DNA of 10,869 nt. It comes from JBPCRW01 sp050996405. Its GTDB lineage: Bacteria; Acidobacteriota; Blastocatellia; Pyrinomonadales; Pyrinomonadaceae. Positions 5,791-10,869 of this stretch are shown here, piece by piece. A program made the translations under genes and the position numbers. Within the stretch, counting starts at the first letter, position 1. Every line of letters begins with the position of its first letter. The notes below the pieces were generated by a model. The model was not told the origin of the DNA, made no database searches, and saw only the letters and a program-made list of their open reading frames with translations. The DNA is taken from positions 1-10,869 of the forward strand of contig JBPCRW010000279.1 of the NCBI GenBank assembly GCA_050996405.1. Reading direction: 5' to 3'.

Positions 5791-5878
5791 AACTTCGTTT
5801 TACGTTAAATTTACTATTTCGACAAAACTCGAAATTATTAACAGAACGCTTTTCAAAGCGCGAAATTGCAGGGAAATA

Positions 5879-6724
5879 ATGGCAAAAAGAAAAAGCAGAT
5901 TACAGGCGGGCGAACTGCCTACATCTCAAAATCCGGCAAAACCGGTAGATTACAAAGACGCTTTTCAGCAAAAAGCCGGAAAACGAATCGAAGAAGTCGG
6001 CAGAAAATTTGAGGGCAAGGGCAAAACGGTTTTGTATGCGCTGGCGGCGATTGTCGTGCTGGCGGTTTTGGTTGGGATTATTTATTCGTGGAATCGCCGT
6101 TCAAACAGCGCGGCGCAGGCTGCGCTTGGGCAGGCGATTGAAACCGCGCAAGCTCCAGTCACCAATCAGCCTGTTCCGGCAGGCGTGACAATCAAAACTT
6201 TTCCAACCGAAAAAGCGCGCGCCGAAGCCGCCGTCGCGGAGTTTCAAGCGGTTGCCGACAAATACGGCGCGGTTCGAGACAAAGCAAATTATTTCGCGGC
6301 GGTTAATCGCTTGACGCTCGACCGCGAAACCGCCGAACAGCAGTTGGCGGATTTGTCGAAAACGAGCGGTGAAGTCGGCTCGCTTTCCAAATTCGCGCTC
6401 GCGCAAGCCAAACAGGGCGACGGAAAATCGGACGAAGCCGCCGCGCTTTACAACGAATTGCTGCAATCGAGCGACCCCGTAATTTCAAAAACCACGATAA
6501 ATTTCGCGCTCGCTTCCGTTTATGAAAAACAGGGAAAAACCGTCGATGCCGCCAACCTTTATTACAACATCGCAAAGTCGGCAAGCGAATTAAAGGATTT
6601 GGACGGCAAGCCCATTCCTTTTTCGCCGACGGCGCAGGAAGCAAGGGAAAAACTGCAAGCATTAGACCCGGCAAAAGCGGCGGAAATCAAGGAAGCACCG
6701 CCTTCATTGCCCGAAGGAATGTAA
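5879..6724 (+). CDS. Membrane-anchored TPR protein, YfgM/TPR_21-like
   Basis: From ATG 5879 the protein has 281 residues. A basic cytoplasmic N-terminus (MAKRKSRLQAG) leads to one membrane helix at about 50-70 (TVLYALAAIVVLAVLVGIIYS), followed by an alpha-helical domain in the periplasm with tetratricopeptide-like pairs at about 168-196 (SLSKFALAQAKQGDGKSDEA) and 205-235 (INFALASVYEKQGKTVDAAN). Architecture, size and helical content fit the YfgM/TPR_21 group; in E. coli YfgM is an ancillary partner of the Sec translocon and the PpiD chaperone, though that role is not shown here. The start is set by AGGGA at 5869-5873, five bases before ATG; an in-frame extension to 5777 would run into the heptamer repeat and lacks a ribosome site. 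It is divergent from the sigma gene. Confidence 0.75.
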   Translation: MAKRKSRLQAGELPTSQNPAKPVDYKDAFQQKAGKRIEEVGRKFEGKGKTVLYALAAIVVLAVLVGIIYSWNRRSNSAAQAALGQAIETAQAPVTNQPVPAGVTIKTFPTEKARAEAAVAEFQAVADKYGAVRDKANYFAAVNRLTLDRETAEQQLADLSKTSGEVGSLSKFALAQAKQGDGKSDEAAALYNELLQSSDPVISKTTINFALASVYEKQGKTVDAANLYYNIAKSASELKDLDGKPIPFSPTAQEAREKLQALDPAKAAEIKEAPPSLPEGM

Positions 6725-6733
6725 ATTTTCAGA

Positions 6734-6801
6734 GTAAGCAGTCAGCCGTGAGCAGAAGATTTGAAACATATTCAACGAACTGCTCACGGCTGACCGCTTA
6801 C
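6734..6801. repeat. 22-bp intergenic palindrome (21 of 22 matched)
   Basis: The left arm 6734-6755 (GTAAGCAGTCAGCCGTGAGC then AG) and right arm 6780-6801 (CTGCTCACGGCTGACCGCTT then AC) are inverse complements with one mismatch, around a 24-base loop. Allowing one bulged C, three more pairs extend it to 6731 and 6805. It follows the TPR gene stop by ten bases but has no U-tract, so it is better described as an interspersed palindromic repeat than as a terminator. Confidence 0.7.
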
Positions 6802-6882
6802 CTCTCACCGTAAAAATAATTTGAAAAATCCGGCGCGATTGGTTATTTGTAGTAACATACTTTTTGAAAGGGAAAATTCAAC

Positions 6883-8307
6883 TTGGCGGAAACTGCACGG
6901 GTAAAAATCGAGAAAGTTACGGCAGCGGAAACTTCGCTCGGCATAAACTTTTCAAACGATTCGGCGAGCGTTCGGGTCGCGCCGAATAGTTATTTCGTCG
7001 CGTTTTTCCTGACCGTATTTTTCACGGCGTTTGCCGTCTATCTCGAACAGGATTTTATCGCCGCCGGTTTATTTATTTTCAGTTTAATCGTTCTGCCGTT
7101 TTTGGTTTGGAGCGACCGCATTATTTTTGACGGCGAAAAAATCTCGCGCACCGGAATTATTCCGCGCCTCTGGTTTTGGATTAACCGCGAATCCATCATC
7201 TTAAAACTAACTGACATCGAGCAGGTCGAAACGCAGGCAGTCCGCGCTCTGAAACGCGGCGGCAGCGTTTTTTATCGTTACCGCACAACTGTTCAAGGGG
7301 AAAATAAACGCTTTACGTTTGCTTCGGGCGGCGAAGATTATCGCCGGATGATTAAGAGGCTTTTCCCGCGAATTTTTATAGACGCGCTCGACAATCGTTC
7401 AATCGAACTGCGCGATTATTTGTCCGCGCCGAAAAAAATTTCGATGAAAGCCGAGAGCGCGAAAATTCCTTCGGCGGAAGTTTTGGAAAACTCTATAAAC
7501 GATAATCAAACCAATTTTCGCCACGCGCGGAATTTGTACAAAACGACTGAAACCGATGCGGGAAAAATCGAGAAAGCGGATGATTTGCGGCAGCTTGCCA
7601 ACGAATTGCGCCTGTCGGGAAATCTGCTGCAATCGCTCGAAGCCTTTCGCCGCGCGCTGGTTTTAAATCCTGCGGACGGCTGGCTGATTTTTGAATTCGC
7701 GCGCTGTCTGCATTCCTACGCGAGTTCGGAACGCAGCGAAAAATTGCAGAAAAAAGCGCGAGCCGCTCTGCGTCTGGCGGAAATTCGCGCAGGTGGAGAC
7801 GGCGAATTGCTGTCGCGTGTAGGCGAAAGTTATTTTCAATACGGCGACTGGAAACGCGCTCATACCGCTTTCCAAAAAGCCTTAAACGCGACCGCCGAAA
7901 GTTTTCGTTCGGTGCGCGGCTTGGCGGAAATCGCTCTGCGCGAAGGAAAAATCGCGCACGTCATTCACCATTTTATGACAGCCGTCAGTTTTGCTGACAC
8001 CACGGCGTTACGGCGTTGGGCGCGCGGCGAGACTCTATATTTTTCGTCACTCAACGACGACGAAGATTATATGGATGCGGAAGTGCGGCGGCTGAAAATG
8101 CTCGAAAATATCGAACGCGGGAAAAAAATGGCTTTGCGTTTAGCGGTTTTTGGATTCTTGACAATCCTGCTCGGAATGTTTTCGGGCGAGATGATTGTCA
8201 ATGTCGGATGGGCGTGCGCGAGCGTGTCGCTCTTGATTTGGGCGGGCTTGATTATGAGCCGCAATCTGCTGACCGACCGCAGCCCGATTTTACGGGAAGA
8301 AAACTAA
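6883..8307 (+). CDS. Four-helix membrane protein with PH-like and TPR domains, function unknown
   Basis: This is a 474-residue protein starting at TTG 6883, with AAAGGG ten bases upstream. Two adjacent membrane helices at about 36-55 and 58-77 are followed by a stretch (about 78-180: DRIIFDGEKISRTGII, LKLTDIEQVETQAV, RYRTTVQGENKRFTFASG) whose strand pattern resembles bacterial PH-like (bPH) domains attached to membrane pairs. A linker leads to tetratricopeptide-type helices at about 232-375 (LRQLANELRLSGNLLQSLEA, LSRVGESYFQYGDWKRAHTA, FRSVRGLAEIALREGKIAHV). Two more helices close the protein at about 416-432 and 438-459. Both ends would be anchored with the PH-like and TPR parts on the same side, probably the cytoplasm. 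I know no named family with this order. It lies downstream of the YfgM-like TPR gene across a palindromic repeat. Confidence 0.8.
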   Translation: MAETARVKIEKVTAAETSLGINFSNDSASVRVAPNSYFVAFFLTVFFTAFAVYLEQDFIAAGLFIFSLIVLPFLVWSDRIIFDGEKISRTGIIPRLWFWINRESIILKLTDIEQVETQAVRALKRGGSVFYRYRTTVQGENKRFTFASGGEDYRRMIKRLFPRIFIDALDNRSIELRDYLSAPKKISMKAESAKIPSAEVLENSINDNQTNFRHARNLYKTTETDAGKIEKADDLRQLANELRLSGNLLQSLEAFRRALVLNPADGWLIFEFARCLHSYASSERSEKLQKKARAALRLAEIRAGGDGELLSRVGESYFQYGDWKRAHTAFQKALNATAESFRSVRGLAEIALREGKIAHVIHHFMTAVSFADTTALRRWARGETLYFSSLNDDEDYMDAEVRRLKMLENIERGKKMALRLAVFGFLTILLGMFSGEMIVNVGWACASVSLLIWAGLIMSRNLLTDRSPILREEN

Positions 8308-8308
8308 T

Positions 8309-8390
8309 TTAATGCAAAACTTAAAATGCAAAATGCAAAATAGAAATCAGTTTCTCAATTTTGCATTTTGCAATTTTAATTTTGCATTAA
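8309..8390. repeat. 82-base hairpin of ATTTTGC heptamers between convergent genes
   Basis: The arms 8309-8341 and 8358-8390 are inverse complements at 30 of 33 bases. The 16-base loop folds further (AGAAA with TTTCT around TCAG). The right arm is tandem: ATTTTGC (8358), ATTTTGC (8365), AATTTTA (8372), ATTTTGC (8379). It shares the heptamer with the element at 5681-5790. It starts two bases after the stop of the PH/TPR gene and ends five bases before the stop of the ATP-grasp gene, so it probably blocks read-through from both sides. Confidence 0.75.
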
Positions 8391-8395
8391 CCTCC

Positions 8396-9436
8396 CTACT
8401 CGGCGTTCGTCGCTTTTTTCGTGCGCGTCGTTTTTTCTGTCGCCACTTTGGTTGTTTTCGCGGCGCGTTTTGCTGTTGGTTTCTTTTCTGCTTCAGCCGT
8501 ACCGCCGCTTAACATCGTCGTCCAGCGATATTCCGGTTGTCGCGTTTCGCTATTTAGTTTTGCAATCACGAAATCGGTCATCGCACCCACAATCCATTCG
8601 TGATTTTTTTCGCCGACCGAAGCGCGTTCGGCATCCGGCGCGGGATTCATAAAATCAATCGCATACGGAACGCCATCTTTAATCGCAAATTCGACGGTGT
8701 TTAAGTCGTAACCCAACGCTTTGCAAATCGTGATGACATCTTTTTCGATGCGCGCGTGGAGTTCCGGCGAAAGATAATTTTCGGCGTTGTGATATTGTTC
8801 GCCCGATAAATAAGGCTTCGACGGGTCATACGGCATAATCAAAACTTTTTCCTGTCCGACGCAGTAGCAGCGCACGAACTGGTCAAACTCGATGCCTTCC
8901 TGCAAAGTCATACAGAGCGTTCCCGATTGATTATATTCGTGCCACAATTGTTCGAGCGAATGAATTTTCGAGACGTTTTTCCAACCGCCGCCGTCGTGCG
9001 GTTTTAAGAATGCGGGAAAGCCGACATAATTGACGATGCCTTCCCAATCGAGCGGAAATTCCAGATTGCGAAGCGATTCGGGCGTGATGTCTTTGATGTA
9101 TTTTTCCTGCGGCAGCAGCACGGTTTTCGGAATCGCCACGCCGAGTTTGGCGGCTAAACAATAGTTAAAAAACTTATCGTCCGCCGACCACCAAAACGGA
9201 TTGTTGACGATGTAAGTTCCTTCAAGCGCGAAACGTTTCAAAGTCGCGCGATAAAAGGGAACTTCGTGCGAAATGCGGTCAATAATTAAATCGTATCGCT
9301 TCGGTTCGTCCAATCGGATGCCGCCGACTTTAATCATTTCGGCTTCGATTTCGCCATTCGATTTTTCGTTGATGCTTTTGATAATTGATTCGGGAAACGT
9401 CTGTTCGCGCCCGACTAAAATTCCAACTCTTTTCAT
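8396..9436 (-). CDS. ATP-grasp domain ligase with a lysine/alanine/threonine-rich C-terminal tail
   Basis: The 346-residue protein has the ATP-grasp order seen in RimK/glutathione synthase/D-Ala ligase-type enzymes, which make amide or thioester bonds through an acyl-phosphate. Residues 1-80 form a pre-ATP-grasp domain (RVGILVGREQTFPES). PAFLKPHDGGGW (141-152) supplies the nucleotide-binding lysine and glycine loop, LQEGIEFDQFVRCYCVG (178-194) the adenine-contacting strand, and VEFAIKDGVPYAIDFMNPAP (248-267) the Mg-binding E249, D261 and N264. The substrate cannot be deduced. Residues 317-346 are a disordered tail rich in Lys, Ala and Thr (KKPTAKRAAKTTKVATEKTT), resembling histone H1-like tails and not part of the ATP-grasp fold. 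A possible Shine-Dalgarno AAGGA lies about 13 bases before ATG, which is long. The gene converges with the PH/TPR gene. Confidence 0.85.
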   Translation of the reverse strand: MKRVGILVGREQTFPESIIKSINEKSNGEIEAEMIKVGGIRLDEPKRYDLIIDRISHEVPFYRATLKRFALEGTYIVNNPFWWSADDKFFNYCLAAKLGVAIPKTVLLPQEKYIKDITPESLRNLEFPLDWEGIVNYVGFPAFLKPHDGGGWKNVSKIHSLEQLWHEYNQSGTLCMTLQEGIEFDQFVRCYCVGQEKVLIMPYDPSKPYLSGEQYHNAENYLSPELHARIEKDVITICKALGYDLNTVEFAIKDGVPYAIDFMNPAPDAERASVGEKNHEWIVGAMTDFVIAKLNSETRQPEYRWTTMLSGGTAEAEKKPTAKRAAKTTKVATEKTTRTKKATNAE

Positions 9437-9910
9437 ATTTTTATAAAAATCCTTTTGTTAAATTTTTGTTAATGATAACTGTGTAAAAACTCGATATTTG
9501 TCGAAACAAATAATCTATCGTAAATAACGCGGCGAGGCAAGAAAGCCGGAATTGAACCTGACCAATTCCGCCGATAAAGGTTTGTGATTTTGTCGCGGAA
9601 TTATCATAAACGTCATAAACATACTAAAAACTTATAGCTCTAAGTGTTGTAAGTATTCCGGTTATAGGGAAAAACTGCTCGAAATACGCTTGGCTTTTTC
9701 TCAGCGTTGTGTTTGTATAGGACATCTCAAATTTGAGTGTGCCGAAATTAGTTTGGCAAGATTATTATAATTTTCACTATTTATCCTTAGAAATATTTAT
9801 AACAAATATTTATGACTCTTTCTTAACGAGCGAGTTAAGCGAGTTTGCAAAATTTGAAAAGAAACAGCGCAAGGGATAGATAGATTTTTAAGTTTTGAAA
9901 CATAGGAAAA
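9437..9910. other. AT-rich intergenic stretch with small repeats, no gene seen
   Basis: No frame here carries a gene I can support. Visible items are an 8-bp stem CGGAATTG (9547-9554)/CAATTCCG (9563-9570), the exact 12-base palindrome CTCAAATTTGAG (9726-9737), a stem TGCCGAA/TTTGGCA near 9740-9758, and a tandem 13-mer (AAATATTTATAAC at 9791-9803, AAATATTTATGAC at 9804-9816). Composition is clearly more AT-rich than the genes to the left, consistent with accessory DNA. Confidence 0.6.
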
Positions 9911-9945
9911 AGCCCTAACGATTACTTGAGATAATCATTAAGGCT
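9911..9945. terminator. Bidirectional hairpin terminator
   Basis: The arms AGCCCTAACGATTA (9911-9924) and TAATCATTAAGGCT (9932-9945) pair at 12 of 14 positions around CTTGAGA. On the minus strand the stem runs into CTTTTTCC, on the plus strand into CGTTTGTTTT. Which transcript it ends is unclear; it insulates the cysteine-rich gene region from the left. Confidence 0.6.
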
Positions 9946-9961
9946 CGTTTGTTTTAAGTGC

Positions 9962-10031
9962 TTCTGCTGTGCTTAGGACAACAGATATGGACTTAAAGCA
10001 GGCTCATCTCATAACGCAAAACACAGCAGAA
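9962..10031 (+). promoter_or_regulatory. Inverted repeat framing a possible structured leader
   Basis: TTCTGCTGTG (9962-9971) and CACAGCAGAA (10022-10031) are exact inverse complements, about 115-185 bases before the cysteine-rich gene. TTTAAGT (9953-9959) and ACTTAAA (9991-9997) form a competing stem. It may be a structured leader RNA or a repeat; the function is unknown. Confidence 0.35.
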
Positions 10032-10115
10032 ATTCAACCAATAGCCCAAGAATTGATTGATGTCTGCGGTTTCAGTTTATCTATTCATCTTCAATTCTTC
10101 TTTTCAAATTTGTAA
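9987..10115 (+). CDS. Possible 42-codon leader ORF, hypothetical
   Basis: ATG 9987 opens a 42-residue frame beginning MDLKQAHLITQNTAEIQPIA and ending with LQFFFSNL. It has AGGA (9975-9978) at an ideal eight-base spacing. It stops at 10113-10115, inside the left arm of a 20-base palindrome, 31 bases before the ATG of the cysteine-rich gene. No homology is recognised and it may be chance, since such short frames are frequent in AT-rich DNA. If translated, the position suggests a leader peptide coupled to the next gene. Confidence 0.2.
   Translation: MDLKQAHLITQNTAEIQPIAQELIDVCGFSLSIHLQFFFSNL
10053..10081 (+). promoter_or_regulatory. Candidate promoter for the cysteine-rich gene
   Basis: TTGATT (10053-10058) and TTTATC (10076-10081) are 17 bases apart, giving a start near 10088 and a leader of about 60 bases that contains the 20-base palindrome. 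The -10 match is only moderate. Confidence 0.3.
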
Positions 10116-10128
10116 ATCAATTTACAAA
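10109..10128. promoter_or_regulatory. 20-base operator-like palindrome before the cysteine-rich gene
   Basis: TTTGTAAAT and ATTTACAAA are exact inverse complements around a two-base centre (CA). It ends six bases before the Shine-Dalgarno GGAGG (10135-10139). As DNA it looks like a dimeric repressor site; as RNA the two-base loop would need fraying, so the operator reading is preferred. Confidence 0.5.
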
Positions 10129-10146
10129 AATTCTGGAGGAAAAAAA

Positions 10147-10548
10147 ATGAAGAAAAATTTAATGAAGTTAATGTTTGTGTTTTCGTTTTTGTGTATTGGT
10201 CTGTTTGTTAGTGAAGTTAATGCTTCTACTCGTTTCGCCAAAAATATCAGGGCAGGTGAAAATCTAAGTTTTAAGATTGGCAAATCAATGAGCAGAAGTG
10301 AAATAATCAGCAAATTCAATGGAAAATACGTTAAATTGAAAAAACATTGTTTCAATAGTTGTGATGATTGGATTAGTTATTCAGTTGTAGCATCTGACGC
10401 TATGCTAGCGGCATGTGATTACCATGAAGATTCTGCTCAATGTAAAGCTCAACAACAAAACGTTCGAGATGTGCAAGATAAAACCTTAGCCGCGTGTGCG
10501 AATGAAGTTCCTAGTATTGTATCAAGGTCCTGTTTCTCCTGTTTCTAA
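10147..10548 (+). CDS. Small secreted cysteine-rich protein, function unknown
   Basis: From ATG 10147 the protein has 133 residues. GGAGG at 10135-10139 is a near-perfect ribosome site seven bases upstream, which favours this start over the in-frame TTG at 10057. Residues 1-26 are a clear signal peptide (MKKNLMKLMFVFSFLCIGLF, cleavage after VNA). The mature part of about 107 residues has seven cysteines: C-x3-C (KKHCFNSCDDW), C (AACDY), C (SAQCKAQ), C (LAACANE) and a terminal SCFSCF with C-x2-C. The odd number leaves one unpaired, or suggests a dimer or metal site. I do not recognise a family. Codon use is AT-rich compared with the core genes, fitting acquired DNA next to an insertion sequence. 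The palindrome upstream suggests specific regulation. Confidence 0.75.
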   Translation: MKKNLMKLMFVFSFLCIGLFVSEVNASTRFAKNIRAGENLSFKIGKSMSRSEIISKFNGKYVKLKKHCFNSCDDWISYSVVASDAMLAACDYHEDSAQCKAQQQNVRDVQDKTLAACANEVPSIVSRSCFSCF

Positions 10549-10642
10549 AGTACAAAAAAGGAAATCTTCTCCAACTCTTGACCGCACAAAGCAATTAAGG
10601 GAAAAGGAAGTTTAGAAAGATAAGTGATAATGTCTCAACTAA

Positions 10643-10658
10643 TAGGCTACTAGGCTAC
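10643..10658 (+). repeat. Tandem duplication of TAGGCTAC
   Basis: Two exact adjacent copies of an 8-base unit (10643-10650 and 10651-10658) lie in the gene-free gap between the cysteine-rich gene and the insertion sequence. Nothing else is recognised in 10549-10741. Confidence 0.6.
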
Positions 10659-10744
10659 GCAAAGTGTTTTGAGAAAACAACTTTATTGAAGAAAACAAAG
10701 GAGTAAGGTTTTTATAAGAGCCAAATCTAAGTTTTCATCTGTTA

Positions 10745-10869
10745 GGTTCTGTTGACATTTGATATAAACTAACAAAATGTCAGTTGTAAAATTCAATAAT
10801 TATCAATGGGAGAAAATACTCGCGTTTTTGAAAACTTGTCCAAACATCTATATTGGTCAAGAAAATGAA
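10745..10869 (+). mobile_element. Left end of an IS5-family insertion sequence, continuing past the window
   Basis: GGTTCTGTTGACATTTG (10745-10761) resembles the terminal inverted repeat of IS427/IS1031-type IS5-family elements, which commonly begin with a GGxTCTGTTGACA-like end. It lies 32 bases before a transposase-like start. TTA at 10742-10744 is a candidate target duplication (TNA type), which cannot be checked because the right end lies outside the window. Confidence 0.55.
10777..10869 (+). CDS. IS5-family transposase, N-terminal fragment cut by the window edge
   Basis: ATG 10777 opens a frame that stays open to the last base (31 codons), beginning MSVVKFNNYQWEKILAFLKT and continuing CPNIYIGQENE. 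The pattern of (Y/E)QW-x-KI-x2-FL, then P-(N/D)-(V/I)-Y-(V/I)-G-x-E is the standard N-terminus of IS5-group DDE transposases (often the OrfA part of a frameshifted pair), where a WRxLP motif would follow. The catalytic residues are beyond the window. A putative terminal repeat lies just upstream. Confidence 0.65.
   Translation, partial: MSVVKFNNYQWEKILAFLKTCPNIYIGQENE

Noticed and set aside
5777..5878. N-terminal extension of the TPR protein
   Set aside because: It would translate the right arm of the heptamer palindrome; ATG 5879 with AGGGA upstream gives a normal basic start before the membrane helix.
9545..9575. A T-arm-like GTTCAATTCC on the minus strand suggesting a second tRNA
   Set aside because: The flanking bases do not form the T-stem, acceptor or anticodon arms; it is part of a simple 8-bp inverted repeat.
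9630..9720. Resemblance to a CRISPR repeat or tracrRNA around CTTATAGCTCTAAGTGTTG
   Set aside because: There is no repeated unit with regular spacers and no cas gene in the window; the likeness is superficial.
10057..10146. 30-residue extension of the cysteine-rich protein from TTG 10057
   Set aside because: It would put the palindrome and the GGAGG site inside the coding region and would bury the signal peptide.

Overview
The window looks like a chromosomal segment of a moderately AT-rich, Gram-negative-type bacterium. The mix of gene families and the style of the proteins (an ECF sigma factor followed by a zinc-finger anti-sigma factor, a PH-like/TPR membrane protein, a CrtC/AttH-type lipocalin protein, a secreted FlgT-like duplicated protein) resembles Acidobacteriota, perhaps Blastocatellia/Pyrinomonadales. 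That placement is inference from gene style, not a measured result.

Layout. Bases 1-300 are the end of an accessory region: the last 22 codons of a PIN-domain (VapC-like) toxin, directly abutting a decayed tail that reads like the C-terminus of an N-6 DNA methylase / restriction-modification protein. A minus-strand tRNA-Thr(TGT) follows, with its own promoter-like boxes and intrinsic terminator but several departures from consensus at conserved positions. From about 600 to 9440 lies a chromosomal core: a secreted protein with a duplicated domain (+), pgsA (-), a CrtC/AttH lipocalin-type protein (-), an anti-sigma factor (-) and its ECF sigma factor (-), a membrane-anchored TPR protein (+, divergent from sigma), a four-helix PH-like/TPR membrane protein (+), and an ATP-grasp ligase with a lysine-rich tail (-). 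From 9437 to the end the sequence is visibly more AT-rich: about 550 bases with no gene I can support, hairpins, a possible 42-codon leader ORF, a small secreted cysteine-rich protein of unknown function, and the left end of an IS5-type insertion sequence cut off by the window edge.

How it works together. The clearest circuit is the ECF sigma/anti-sigma pair on the minus strand, with an ECF-type promoter (GGAAC, 17-nt spacer, GTCTAA) just upstream of the sigma gene that implies autoregulation. A 262-base non-coding element with 26-bp imperfect terminal inverted repeats sits between sigma and anti-sigma. pgsA supplies phosphatidylglycerol synthesis; the other core genes are envelope or cytoplasmic proteins of unclear role.

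The most unusual property of the window is its intergenic DNA. Five gaps of the core carry long palindromes of at least four unrelated families: 2451-2541, 4652-4913, 5681-5790 and 8309-8390 (sharing an ATTTTGC heptamer), and 6734-6801. I see no CRISPR array, no rRNA and no complete defence system.
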